A DNA stretch of 64,000 nt from the NCBI GenBank assembly GCA_019925095.2, contig CM034412.1, positions 10,268,001-10,332,000 of the forward strand, written 5' to 3'. The notes under the pieces were generated by a model, which worked only from the letters and a program-made list of their open reading frames with translations, ran no database searches and was not told the DNA's origin. This document shows, one piece after another, positions 11,122-26,100 of the stretch. The position numbers and the translations under genes were made by a program. This stretch comes from Dendrolimus kikuchii (Eukaryota; Arthropoda; Insecta; Lepidoptera; Lasiocampidae). How positions within the stretch are numbered: position 1 is the first letter of the stretch; each line of letters opens with the position of its first letter.

Positions 11122-14100
11122 GTAAGTGAGCCTAACCTAGCCATAAAGCCTAGAAAAGGATTTTTTTTGCCGCCTTTTGTCAATACTCTATATTATATTG
11201 AGGCTTCATCTGCGTTAGTGTTTAAGCTGTGGCCGGATGCGTCCTATTTAAAGCGTTAAAAAATAACACCGAGTAAGTATACACAGTTTGTGTGTCTGTC
11301 AATATTTAACGCCATTAACAATATCACAGTCATCAATCTTATTCATATTGTCTCCATACGAATAAGATCGTAAATCTTTAACACTAACGCAGATGAAGCC
11401 ACAACCCTTTTCTTTAGTCAACGTCAGTGAATTATAAACAAAGTGAATTCATCCATGTTATTTTAATTTTACCGTTGATCCACGTCTATCATCCCCTGAA
11501 ATTAACTAAATACGGATATAACAATATTAAGTTTCACAAAAGCTGTGCTTTTTAAAATTTACCAACGATGTCTAGCGGAATTTAAAGCATAAGTCTTTTC
11601 GCCATTATAATTTTGACGATATTTACTAAAAAAACCGCCGACAGGTTTGTGATGGTTTGTTTAGTTTCTTTTAATCAAATAATTGTTCTGATAATTATCA
11701 CAAAGTGTTAAAGCTTTAGCATATAAAATTATAGTCTTTTTTTATAGTGGTATAGGTTTGCGTTTGACCATGATCTTGCTTGATGTGGAGCGAAGATATG
11801 GTCTAAGTTGCAGCACGCTTATTTAGAAAATACCTATTGACACGGCACTAGAAGACACCAAGGTTGTAAGTATCGGGAAAAACTCCGGCAATGAGTTCTA
11901 CTCCTTTGCGACGTGCATGATGAAGGTAGACGCAAAGCGCTTTATTCTTATAGATGGAATATCCACCACGTTGTCCGATGATGTAAGGGAGACGGCGGGA
12001 TCAGATCGAAGAGCTCAGTTGCACTCTCCAAAGTGTATCCGATATAAAACCGATAAGCTGGCAACCCTGCTTCGATGTTCCATACTTTGAGTTTTATCGT
12101 GGAAAAGATGGTCGTTGCCAACTAGCCTCCTGGCTCTTCGCTCAAGTCGTTATTAATAAAGTAATATTACGATGTTACTTTAATAATATGTTATGTTGAC
12201 AAAATACGTATCTCGTAAATAAAGCAACATGATACTTGTATTATCTATTACGTAATACTAGCCGGGGGCCGGGGCACCCGCCTACCAGCTAAATACCCTG
12301 GACAGTATTCAACGCCGAACCGTTCGCATTGTCGATGATCCCATACTCACAGACGGTTTAGCTACGCTTTACCGTCGGAGAGACTTGGCGTCTCTCTGCG
12401 TATTTTTCCGACTGTACAATGAGGAGTGTTCCGAGGAACTATTCAGAAGGGTGTTTTCGTCTTGTTTTTACCATCGCACCGCACGCCAGCGGCTGGGCGT
12501 TTATCCTTATTTCCTTGAGCCGCTTCAATCTTTTACGCAACGGTTCTCTAGAGCGTTTCTCTTGTGCATTGTGGGGAGTCGTGGTTCTCCCACAGCGCTA
12601 TGATATGGGTTTTCTTTAAAAAGGGTGTTATAAAATTTCTTCGAGGCCGGTAGCGCGTTGGTAATATCTCTGATGTTACAAACGTCCATAGTCTATCTCC
12701 TGTATTTATGTAAGTATATATGTGTAAGCCTCAAAATCATTCATGACACAAAACGTAGTTTTCATTATGTCTATATAAAAATATATGTGCTACGTGCGAA
12801 ATATATAAATTAGAAGCATAGATACAACTTTCTATAATGTATTGAGTGTGGGAGTAATGTTATTAAGTTGTTACGGTCTTTGAGACACCCACTTAAGTAA
12901 AGTAACACTAACAAGGTACAGAAAATTGGACTAAAATATTTTTCTTTTTCATTATAATGTTATAATAATTTTGAATAACCTTCAATATCTTTCAGAATTA
13001 TTTACTTTTTATTTTACTGAAATATTTTTAGAATATCACTCGGTTGTATAGGTAGGTAATAATAGCCCATAAACATCCTACACATACTAAAAAATACCAT
13101 AATTGATAAGAAACATATTGGTGGTACTTTTCGTAAAAATGAAAATAAATATATTGTTACGACCGACAAAGACAAATTCACACCTGCATTTTATTACCTT
13201 TCGGGGCATTTAGACTTCTTTTGTTTACTTTATGTTTAAACATTATGATAAAAAGAAGCAGCCCATTGTGTATTGTAATCTTTTATGGCCTATTGTTGTA
13301 TTGTAATCACTGCCAGGTGTCTCGGGTTTAAAATACAAGCTGATTCTAAGAAATTCGGTGCACGCGGCCGGGAAGACATATTGCATCGGTACAGTATAAA
13401 GCAATACCCCAACTGAGAGATGAGGCAGTCAAGCTATAACCACGAGCGAAGCAAGACTTGTGTACATTCGGTAATCTATTTAGTGACGGACTTTGCGAGT
13501 GTTATTGAATCGTGCATTATACGTTTGGATTAGTTGTGTTCAGCTATATTTGTACAGTTTTGTTTGTATAGTTCTAATAAACTCTATAATAATTCCAACG
13601 GCATTTTAATTCGAGTCCTGCAACTCGTAACAATATTATTAAGAAATTGAATCTTGGAGGTTACTTATTGGGAGCCATCCACAAATATGTCACGATTTTT
13701 TGACCCCTCCGTGGCCTTGTCACAGTTGGTCACATTCGTTAGACTCCTACCTCCCTAGTTAGATCACATATTGTGCAATTTTACATCAAGAAATTAATTT
13801 AAACACTATCCTCATACAGATAGAGTTGCAAATATTTTGAAGTTTTTCATTAATAGTTTAAATTTCGTGTTTTAAAGCTTAAATATATTAGATTTTGAAA
13901 TGTGACGTCACGAAATTTAGGACCCCTCCCACCCACTGTCACACTTCGTCAAAAAGCATTTATATTTACTATTAAAGGAGAAGAAGCGGCGCAATGAATT
14001 TCCCAGAAACACGTGTTAGAAAAAATAAATGCAGCCCAAGGCCGTGTGCTAGTAGAGAATAAATTGTAAACAGATCTTTATTTTATTTTTTATATATTGA

Positions 14101-17100
14101 TTGTCGTCGATTGTTACTCTCTCCTCATCCACCTTTTATGAGTTACTATTGAGCCTGGCAGACGTTCTTCTGCCCTGAAAAAATAAAATCTAAAACCCGA
14201 TTGCAGTGCCACCTACCGGTTTCAATTCTGGATCTAAAACGCCCTGGGATTCGCTGAAACACGTACACAAAATTTTATCAAAATCAGTCAAGCTGTTTTT
14301 TAATTTGAGCGAGACCAGCAAAATGTAATTGATTTAAGCTATTTACTTCAATATATGTCAAGGAATAAAGGCGTGTTCTCAACAAATACCTCTTGTGTCT
14401 TTAAATAAATTAAAAGACCGTAAAATATTGATTAATCTCTTATTATCAAAAGGAGAAGGTCTTCTTAATTCGTCTGTTTATTTTATTTTTTTCAGATTTT
14501 AGTCAACGTGTGTTTACTCACATCAGCTGATAGAGGGAGCCTGTTCTTGGCGAAGGGAACACCACCAAATAGATACCTGCAGGCGAAACTTTTCGACGTC
14601 ACCAGAGATACAGGTAAAATTATAACATTGAAGGGTTTTTACCATCGGAAGGATGCGACATCTTACGTATCGATTGCTATATATGTACTAAATTCTATCC
14701 AGTAGGTACCATTGCCCCTGTGGCGGTCGAGCCGAGGTCGAACCTCACAGGCTGCAGGGTCTCCATATTGAGAATTCTTTTCCCAGAAATATTATATCAA
14801 TGCTTGTATATTATATCATGTATGTATATATTTAAAAGATACTGATTCGGTAGTGAGAATAATGCAACATACTGTTCTTATCATTTTTTTTGTCCATCCA
14901 AAGGTTGTTTGGAAGAAAACGCTAATAGCGATAAGACCGCCTGTTGTGTTGTAAAATTTTATTTCTGTTAACTGTATCTTTTAATACACAATAAAGCATA
15001 TTCATTAATTATTTTGGGGTCACAAGATTTTGGGATAGGTATAAATTTTTGTTTCTATAATGTGAAAAAATCCAGCCAAGCACGAAAATGTATGTAATAA
15101 TGACAACTGTCTGGATGCCATCTTACATCTGGAATAACAAATTCATGAAATTGGAGAATTTTCTAAAACTCAGTCTGGAGAGCCTAGAAGACTGTGCCTC
15201 CTCTAGTGCGCTGCCTCAAGGCTTAACGCCGCGCCCACGGTGTCGAGTCTATTATCACTGACTCAGCCATCTGCGGCTCTTCAGCTGGATTCAGTTCGAT
15301 TAAAAAGTCAGTAATGTTCGGGCCTTGCCTAGTGCAAGGTAGGTAGAACATCGCTCCATTAATTTTGCTATCTACCCTCTTTCTGTGTGAAGTAACGGCT
15401 AATGCAGCATGGAATTAGGCAGCAATTTTAGGCAATGTTTCCAAGTCATTGTTTAACTAGAAACAAATCCCGCCGTGCGCTCATCTTTTCCTGCAAGATG
15501 ATCTGAACCAATCGTATTTACTGGCCGTGCCAATAACTCTAATCTTACTTAAGATCTTGTAAGAAGTGTCAGCTCTCTAGTGTAGCTGTTCCTGTGTCCA
15601 ACCTGAACCGAGACAGGAGAGAGCGGATCTAGTGCAAGGATGTAGATTATCGTCTCTCCAATACAGTTCACAATACTATATCAACATATATTACCAGTGG
15701 GCTGTAGCACCCACCCAACAAATTCGTACCGCGTAAAAGACTGGCAAAGAAAACCAGAGGTATGGTCGTTCAGTTTTCCCAGTAACTCTACGGAACCTGA
15801 AAAAGGTTATTTGTAATTCATATCAAACGAGTTTCAGGTAAATAAATTTCCTTAACTAGCCATTAGGTAGCTCGAGTGAGCGGTCCGCTGGGCCTCGGAT
15901 AAGTTGATTCCTAAGCTTTAGACACGGGTAGCTTGCCATGCGAAAAATTAAATATGGCCCTTCGTAAATTATATATTAATACGCTTATCTTTGTAATTTA
16001 GATGATATAACGATCTTGCGTAATACAAGTAAAGTTCAAGGTTTAATGAGTGGGATGCCTTTGACGATTACTTTGGAATAATATTATAATACATTAGCAA
16101 ACTGTATACTTGAAAATACAGAAAGCTAATAATAACGTTTTAATGGTTTTCAGAGCGGTATTTTATTTAATACTAGCTGATGCCCGCGACTTCGTCCACG
16201 TGGTGCGGTTTTTTAACTATCCCACGGGAACTCTTTCATTTTTCGGGATCAAAAGTATCCTATATGTTGACCAGGGATATAAGCTACCACCATACACAAT
16301 TTCATTGAAATCGGTCCAGTCGTTTCGGAGATTAGCCGGTACAAACAGACACACAAACAAACAGAGAAATAAAAAATTTGAAAAAATCTAAATTAGTTCT
16401 ATCTCACTTCTTACATCCCCCTGACTCGGTTTTTAGCATTTTGTTTTTCATTGTACAGAAATCCGACCTTTACAATTTTATTATATGTATAGATTTATTT
16501 CGATGTTTTGGCCACTTTTCTGTAGCCGTGATCACGGAAGACAAAGACGTCAAATGTCAATGAGTATATTTAACATTAAATAGTCGCGATAACTTAAGAA
16601 AATACAATATAGAAAGCTGAAGATATCTTACTAACGCGGTGCTGGTACCTACGCTCACGTATGGAAGCGAGAGTTGGGTATGGAAGAAAGAGCATGAAAG
16701 TAGAGTAAACGCGGTCGAGATGCGAGCACTGCGCAAAATCTGCGGAGTGACGCTCGCGGATCGCGTTCGTAATACCGAAGTAAGAAAGAGAGTTGGTCTG
16801 AAAGAGAGTGTCGGGGTGAAGGTAAGGAAAGGAATGCTCCGGTGGTTCGGGCATGTGGAAAGAATGCATGATGAAAGAATGACTAAACAGATATACAATG
16901 CAAAAGTGGATGGATGCAGAAGTCGTGGAAGGCCACGACACACCTTCCATGATCAAATTGATCGTGTACTAGCAGAAGGTGATGTCAGGAGCCTTAAGAA
17001 CAGACGAGCTTGCATGACAAGAGTTATGAATGTCAAAGAGGCAAGTGAGGTGTGTAAGAATAAGCCTAAATGGCACTCTGTTGTTCGTGCCTACCCCGCG

Positions 17101-20100
17101 AGGGAACTGGCGTGAAGTTATGTATATGTATGTATGAAGATATCTTAACGTGGTAGAACCATGCTGGAATGATTCAACTCTTAGGGCCGTCTCAATCAAT
17201 TTGATACCACGCTCGCAGAGAATATGGTGGATGCGTCATAGATATAGGGCACCTTTATTTTAAGTAATAGAAGGTGTGTAGGGGGGTGAAGAGGGAGGGT
17301 AGGAACACATACTTACCCCTTCTGCAACCCCTCTGTCAAGAAAATGTATAGTTCTTGAGATATTGTTATAACCCAGGTCCGACAAAAACAAAATCCACCT
17401 GCATATCTGAAACAAAGCACATTCATTACCCGTCGGCATTTGAAGTAATAACATTGAAATTCTTTGATTATTAATGATAGATTGTTGATGTACTTGTCTA
17501 ATTTGAAAACTTGCCCGTAAAACTTCAAGTAAACATTTTGTTGCGATTCGTATTGCCACTTGTCCGTTGCCGTTCGTTTCTCTACTTGTCCGTTGCGATT
17601 CGTTTTTTCACTTGTCCGTTGAAGTTTCACTTCTACTATGTGCCCCAGCACACATTTCGATTTTTCGCAGGTATACTGTAAATTACGATTTGGTTAGGTT
17701 AGGTACATTTTAATGAATGCATTTTTTATTTAAACATATTTTATTTAAAAATATTTTATTATATCAAACAAAAAAACTGAATCAATCAAATCATTTTTAT
17801 TGCGAACTAAGTGTAATACATAGGTCTTATTCAATATAGCTGAGAACTTATTACTTAGTTGGCCTTTCATACTTAACCTAACTGAGTTCGATCCGGAACC
17901 AAAAAAGACCTCCATAGTCTACTCTAATATTATGCCGCCTCTCACCACGTCTATTCTAAATATATGCCGCCCCTCCACGCGGCGGTAACGCTTTTTCGTG
18001 ACAGAAAAATACTAATACCCCCCGTGTATATAGAAGTTTCACTTCAAAAAGTGCGTAGAGTATGTCTCAAAAAGTTTCATTTTATTAATGCTTAATTATT
18101 TAAAACATCTTACATAAATAAACATTATTTAGATTTGAAACATTAGCCGTAAGATACTCTAGGGTTACAGCCTTCGCTGTGTGGTCTGCAGTCATGGCTA
18201 TGGTGTAACTGCCCCATTGTCTCCAACAGAGTCACAATAAGGTTGTATTCAATTCAATCATTACAATTATTATCACCTTCATTAATATTTATTTCTTTTT
18301 TATTAATCGTTTCTCAGATTTTAATGACTAATTATTTTACCGACATAAAACGAAAGAGGTTATGATATATTGTCAGAGACTAGAAGCATGATCATTTGCT
18401 GTGCAGTTTAAGGTGCTGAAGACCTTAAGCGGCCGCTTATGAAGAATCGCTTAATGAATAGACACGTGCGCAGATAAACTGTTACTTGTAAGATATAGCA
18501 TAAAGTTCCACTTTATTTTGGTACTTGTTAAACACTCTGGTCCGTTACGCTGTAGGCTGCGTACGGCGTCACGCTGCACGCGACAGATGAATTCTTATTA
18601 TTATAATGCACTATTGTGGCCTCTATCAGACGCCTGGCGTATGGTTGGACTGGGTTGGACGTATGTACGCTGCGGTTGACGTCCGACATTTTTGAACAAT
18701 TTATTTAAAACTTTTTCTTTTAATTTAAATTATAATATGCTTACATTCATCTACATAAAAACATATTCGACTTTGGCACAGAAATCACATGAGTTTATAC
18801 GTACCGCAGAGGCTCGTCTAAAATACATAAAAGTTATGATAGCGACACTTTGAAAATTAATTTACCCAGTATTATTTGTTCGCGCCGCTTATTTTAAAAT
18901 CCTGTCCCCTTGAAATTATTTCCACAACTACCCGCTTTCCTAACTGCGTTATCCAATCACCTTGTCCCAGTCGCCATCTTCCATTCCTTTCGACTATCCT
19001 TGTCGTACTTACCGCTGTGTTAATACTGCTCGTTTTTACGGGTCAGTCTGCTGTAGACCCTAGTCGCACAGAGTCTGCTATCGACCCTCGTCGCACATAG
19101 TCTGCTGTCGACCCTCGTACGACAACCCGCATATCTTTTTCGCCACAACTTGCTATATAAGTGCAGTTATACCGCGCCGCGTGTGTACAATTAATTATCG
19201 AAGGCCGCAACAAGGAGACAAGACAGAAGATTTGCTGCAAGGCTCACGACTTGGTGATCAGCACGCATAGTTAGTGCAGCCTAAAGGCACGCAGGTTAGT
19301 CTCCCTTCTTATCCATACCAGTAATCCTACCACCGCCATTTTGGATACGCGTTCAGTGCCTATTACTGGGCTGCCGTGTTGACATTATTGTTATATTAAA
19401 AAATGGGGCAGAATGTTACATACCGAATTCCTCAAGTTAGTTAAATGATAATTAATACATATTTAGGTTTATATTACAAGTACGTTTTTACAAGTGCCAT
19501 TTTGCTTATTTGACAAAGTAAATAATTGAATACGGAGGAAGTCTTGTGTATCAGGTAGCCATTGACTATATTTCATTGAACCGATAGCCCGGACATAGAA
19601 CGTCTGTTGGAACGGCAAGGGGTTTCAGTGGGTATCCCCGAACTGTGGATACAATCATTGGGTCCCCGCCTTCCTGGGCACACGGGATTGGTAGGGCTCT
19701 AGCCCTCCCTGGCATAAGACGAAGGTGGTTTAATAGATATCCCCGACCGTGGTGTGGCAATAGCACTCCTTGCTTGCGATGCTAGTTCCAGCGCGACGTG
19801 GCGAATGCACACTCCCCACCGCGCTTCCCCGGCGATGGATAGTCCTCAAACGGGTTTCCCCTCGGTCGAGATACCATTTTCTTAAGGAGAGGTCCTTAAA
19901 GAAAGGGTAATTTCGCCCCGGGTGCTAATAGCATACCTGCGGGGGTGCTAGACCCACACCAACGTAACGAATCCCACACTACGGCAAGTAAGGTCGTCTA
20001 TTTTATCATCATGTCTATTTTTGGTAATGTCGTTACTTTCAGCCACTATCGACCTGTACGGAAATAGCTTGCTCTTATAACATGACTTAATTTTTAAAAC

Positions 20101-23100
20101 TACGTTTTAACGCTTTTAAGCGTGGCATTTTATTTGATTTTAAATCACATTAGACTTTTGTAGAGTAAATAATAACCATAAACAAAAAATAAAATGAACA
20201 AGTTGGGAGGCTAAATAAAACTTTAACAATACTCATTGACACATGACATCATTTTCTTCCACGATCACGGCTACTGATTAGTGACCGAAACGTCTAAATA
20301 AAAATCAAATAAAATACCGCGCTTAAAACCGTCAAAACGTAGTTTTAATTATGTGTACTAGTCGCAAAACTTGAGAAAATAATATGAAAAATAATAATCT
20401 TTAAGTTTGTGTAAAATATACGTATTTCCGCGTTGCAGCTGCGCTTTCATTTCATTGAGAATGTATATAATTAAACGCGGACAAAGTCTCATGTAACAAT
20501 TAGCCGTTGACTATATTAGATCAAGAAAAATAAAGTCATCCAATAAATGTTACCAGAATTATCTATTTTGGTAATCTTCTTATTATTGGCCACTATCGAG
20601 CTGTACCAAAATAGCTTATTCTGTTATAATTAGTAATAATTTGGTTATTTACGTCATTCCAACTATAAGTTTAAACTAAGAGCAGTGAAAAGTTCTACGA
20701 ATAGAAATCGCTTACTTAAAATAACTTTGGAAATTTAAATCTAAAGGTGCGCTCCCTCACCGCGAGCATTCGTAATGTAACATTTTATGATTCGATTTTG
20801 AGCATTAAGTTACAATATTGCGTCCCTGACTGACGAGCATTCGCCTGTAATGAAACATTTATGATTCGATTGATTCCACAGTGTCAGACGATGCGGTCTT
20901 TGTGTTCCAAGTTGTGTCGAAATATTACAGATTGTATCATTATAGGTTGCGCACTGTGATGCTTGGTTCTGCTCCCTACCTGAGGTAGCCGGAGAGGCCC
21001 AACTCCGGCTAGCAAATGGTGGAGCCAGCCCGTAAAGGGCCGGCCGTCGTCTGTCCGAGCTGAAGGTGAATGCGCAAGCGAGCCCACAGCCCGGACATGG
21101 GACGTGTACTCCACCAAATAAAACAGGAGAGAATATTTGACCGAAAAGAAGCGGCACGCGGACGTTTGAGGCAACTAAAAAACACACGTAGCACGGCGCG
21201 ACGTGGACCGAAGACTGGCTTGGGGTGCGCGGGCGACAACCGACACAAGCCAATCCCCGCACCCTGCTAAACCTCCTCTGTTGTCCCTACGCGCGCCCTC
21301 TGCCGCCCGTCTTCGCCATTTATTTAATAAATGTATATGTACACATAATACACAAAATCAAACATAATCAAAAAATATTTCTATTTTATTTGCGTCGCTA
21401 ACAGGACGTTCGAGAATGGACTAGGGATTTTAATGGCTATCCCAAACCGTGGCGTGGCAATAGCTTTCCTACAGGGATGCTAGTGCCACGCCGACGAGGC
21501 GAATTTCACACACGAGCCGCGACTTTCCCCCTCGCACGGTAAGCTGCGAGGTCCTCAATCTGATTTGCCTTGGTAAAAAAAAACGGTTCTCCCTCATCTC
21601 CCTTCATCGATGGTTGATGGAAACATTACAGGTTGCGTACTGTAATGCTCGGATCTGTAACGTTACATAACAGGCGAAAGCACGTGGTGCGGCAGCACCT
21701 TTATTCAATTAGATAGTGCTACGATTAATTGTTGTTTCGATTTTTCTTTCGTATATATCAAGTAGTTCTAGATAAAAGTAAAAATGATATACAAAGATAG
21801 ATGCACAGACGGATAAGAAGATTTCTAAAGTGCCAAAATGGCTATGAGAAATTCAAAAGTTTTTATTCAAATTAAGTTCTATTGGAAAACATTATTTAAT
21901 TCAAAAATCAAGTCTAATTCCTATTCTATTACATCGCTTCGCAACGTGAAGAAGAAGTGACAAGAAATTCTCTAGCAATAAGTCTAGTTAAAACTTCTTT
22001 CACTTCATATATGTCTATCGCGGGTTATTTTTTAAAGTACACAAATATCATATAGGTACAACTACTTTTCGAAAAATTCATGGAGTTGTAGCAAACAATG
22101 CACGACGGGAGAAAAAAAATATATTATCTATTATATGTACTGAAAGACCACGGGCCATAAAAATGCCCCGGACTTTTCGAGGGCTTGCCTGGCCCTATGT
22201 GAAGGTCAACACGTAGAAGTGCCTTCGACAATTTAACTGTAAATATGGCGTGACACTGACTGACGATTATCCCTGTGTATACCATATAGTAATACACCCA
22301 AGGACCAGCCCCAGTCAGTATAGGACTATTATAGGAAGTGAGAACAAAAGATACAGGGCTGTTGGGATGAATTACTAGTAGAACTGGGGAACTGGATGTA
22401 TGGCCTCTGCCTGTCGCAATGTTCAGGGAACATGGAAAAATAGGCAGACTGTGACTCGCCACTTCCTGCATGGGCCCCAAACAATGCCGCACAAGATTGA
22501 CGAAGGCTAAAATAAGTGTGAGTAGCTAAGGGGTTCACTGAAGCAACTTCAGACGTGAGGCCATTTATCACTTCCAACCCCGAAACTTAAATCTCTAGCG
22601 TTCTCCACTCTGAGCCGGCTGGCTAAGGCAAGCACGGAGGTGGGTACGAAGTATCGCTGTTCACCTAAGGCTTCACCACAAAGCCTTCCTACGGGTATCT
22701 ACTATCATTATATTGTTACGACCTAGACGCCGACAAAGACAAATTTACACCTGCATACCTGTAGAAACACATTTTATTACCTTTCGGCATTTGGACTTCT
22801 TTTGTTTACTTTGTGTTTATAAATTGTGATTAGAAAACAGCCCATTGTGTATTGTAATCTTTTATGGCAGTCATTAGCAGGTGTGTCGGATTTAAAGTAC
22901 AAACTGATTCTAGGAAATTCGCGGCCGGGCAGATATATTGCATCTGAGCAGTATAAAGCAATGCCTTGATTGAGGGTCGAGGCAGTCGAGCGATAACCAC
23001 GATCGAAGCAAGACTTGTGTGCATTCGATAATCTATTTAGTGACGGACTTTGCGCGTATTATTGAATTACGATCTTCTGCATTACGTTTGGACTTGTTGC

Positions 23101-26100
23101 GTTCGGTTATATTTGTACCTGTGTTATACGTGTTTGTATAGTTCTAATAAACTCTATAATAATTCCAACGGCATTTTAATTCGATTCCTGCAAATCGCAA
23201 CAATATTAAAAAAGTGAAATGGTAATATTATTATAAATATCATATACTAGCGGTTCCTGCAAACGTTATCCTGCCCTGAAAAAATAAAATCTAAAACCCG
23301 ATTCCTGCACTACCTGGTCTAATTGTGATTCTAAACCATCCCCGGACCAACTCAAACACTATTTCTTTTCACCTTAGGTTACATAATTGAAGTTTTAGTA
23401 GGGATCCTTAATGTTTTCTAGTAATAAATATAGCTTATATTAATCTGGAATAATGTAGCATTCTAATGGTGAAAGTATTTTTGAAATTGGTCCAGTAGTT
23501 TTTGAGTTTATTCGTTACAAACATACAAAAATCTTTCCACTTTACAATAGTAGTATGGATTTGCAAAACAGCATTAATCTTCATATTCCTTGTTGGAAAT
23601 ACGATAAAGTTTATTTATACTGAAGAAAAATTAATAATCTCACGTAAATATAAAAACTGGCGTGATAAATCTTTCCACTATCTTCAAGTGATGTAAGCCG
23701 AGTTTGGAAAGTAAGATTTATGAAGTGGGGCGTCCTATTTATAGTTTGATAACCCCGCAGCTCCTCCCCATAACTGACCTAGACTGCCCTATTAATCTAG
23801 CTGTAAAGGAGGGTTGTTTTTGAAACGAGGCTGGAATTTATATCGAACTAGTTGACCCGGCAAACTTCGTACCGCCTCAGAATCAATAAATAAAAAACGT
23901 TGATTTCTGAACGACGGGACGAACACCAAACGTTTGACATCCAAATTAAAAAAATAAATAAAAAAACCACTTTTAAATTTAATTTGATTTCTGAACGACT
24001 TTTAAATTTAATTGATTTCTAAACGACGGGACGAACATCAAATGTTTGACAGGTAGGAATAGTTTCTAAGGGAAAGCGAAATTGTTGCTTTTAGTATATT
24101 CCAAGCATTTTTATCATATTTACTTACCTTTTAAACCTTCCCTGGACTTCCATAAATAATTCAAAACCAAAATTAGCCAAATCAGTCCAGCCGTTCTCGA
24201 GTTTTAGCAAGACTAACGAACAGCAATTGAGATATATATATGTATATATATATATATATATATAATTTTTTTATCTTAGTCTTTATTAATTTTATGTTTA
24301 ATTCAGCCTCTGTGGTTGAGTAGGCTAAGCCTTTGCCGCCCTAACTCACTGCAAGGCAGAGGTTCTGGGTTCGTTTACTGGTAATGTAAATTTCGGAAAC
24401 GAATTTTCCGTTATTTACTATGGTCTGGGCGTCTGGGATCGGCCCCAGAGTAGTCCCTTGTCTATTACCCACAACACAAGCGTAACTTACTTAATTTGAG
24501 GATAAAAAATGAAAAGATAATTCACAAAGCAGTCAAGAACTATAAGATGTTTTTCTTACGAGATATATTTAAATGAAACTTGATAGAAAGCTAGTTTACG
24601 AGTATATCCCGGGTCGCAACTTAGGATGCTTTTTATCCCGACAAATGACATCGTTTCCGTGGGATAGACGAAAATAGTGAGCAAGATGGCGCTGCGATCT
24701 AATTGTTTTTTAAACTACTGAACGTATATGAATAAAATTCGACATAGTGCTAGTTTATAATCCAAGTTAACACTTAAGATACTTTAAACCCCGGTAATTA
24801 ATGTTGTTCCCATGTAATAAACGAATTAGCAAAATAGATGGCGCTGCAATCGAGCATTGATCGAATCCGTACATCTCATTAATTCTATTACTTCAAATCA
24901 GGGTGGCCGCGACTCGCCTCTATGTTTCGCTGCTTAGTTGTGTGGACTACATGGGCTTAGTTTCTTTTTATTGTAGTGAACTTAATAACAAGAAACAGTA
25001 AAGATTTAGGTAAAACACCTAATTAAATGTATATATACGTAACATAGAGCTGCAACCTACTGTACCTATATAACCTATATGCATATTACTTCTTTCTAAG
25101 CATATCCGCGCAAGAAGGAGCTTAAGATTTGGAATAGTTAAGGTTTACAAAAAAATGATGTCTTCTTTTTCTTCTACTATAAATTGGGAAAATGCGCTAA
25201 TAGTGTATTGTTTTTTTCAGAACTAAATGACGCTCTACGAACAGCTAGAACACAAGAAATCAAGATACCCTTTGGAGTTGGTGTCGCTGGTTTGGCAGCT
25301 CAAACGAAGCATCCCATCAACATCAAAAACGCTTACGCCGATCCCAGGTATGCTTAGAATTATGGCACCGTTCTCCTTTTATTCTTGCAATTCACTTGGC
25401 GAGTGAACTTTTTTTTCCATCTGGCTAGGCACGGTTTGTGCATTCAGTCAGTCACGTGGTAGCGAGTGAACTTTATTTCTGGTAATCACGTATCTACGAT
25501 GTGTGCGTGCGACTAGAAGCGGGTATGATGGACGGCACAGTCGTAACTGATCTCTGCGTCAGATGAAATTAAATGAATTAGCATGTAAGTAAGTAGTAAA
25601 GGGTACATATAAAATGACTAAAATACAGAGAACAGTACAAATGGAGTCCCAAAAGAGACTCTGTTTCCCGCACTAGGTCTCCTTAGGGGCTGTATGGTGG
25701 GCCACAGTAGGAGTCGCTTCGGTTATATAATTTTTATCATTGATGATAGTACATTAATGCAATGTCTTTGTGTAGTGAAAATTTACATACATACATACAT
25801 AACTTCACGCCAGTTCCCTTGCAGGGTAGGCACGAACAACAGAGTGCCATTTAGGCTTATTCTTACACACCTCACTTGCTTCTTTGACATTCATAACTCT
25901 TGTCATGCACGCTCGTCTGTTCTTAAGGCTGTGTGTTCTTAAGTGAAAATTAATATGTATAAATAATATTTTCTCGTGTTAAATTTAGAATTACAGTTTA
26001 ATAATCAAAGATTTTAGCAATAACAGTATGCTTTTGTGTATGTGTGTGTGGTATATTTATTTATATTCGACTATGCATGGGGGTGTGTGTATGCGCGTAG

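Noticed and set aside
16557..16956. Antisense frames of 120 and 128 codons
   Set aside because: They are shadows of the LINE polymerase frame on the + strand at 16639-17115.
20810..21262. A 150-codon antisense open frame as a gene
   Set aside because: It lies in a GC-rich repeat, overlaps open frames in other phases, and has no domain or splice context.
22124..22492. A 122-codon antisense open frame
   Set aside because: No recognisable feature, no start context or splice sites, and it lies in the longest Pde6 intron. Chance is likely.
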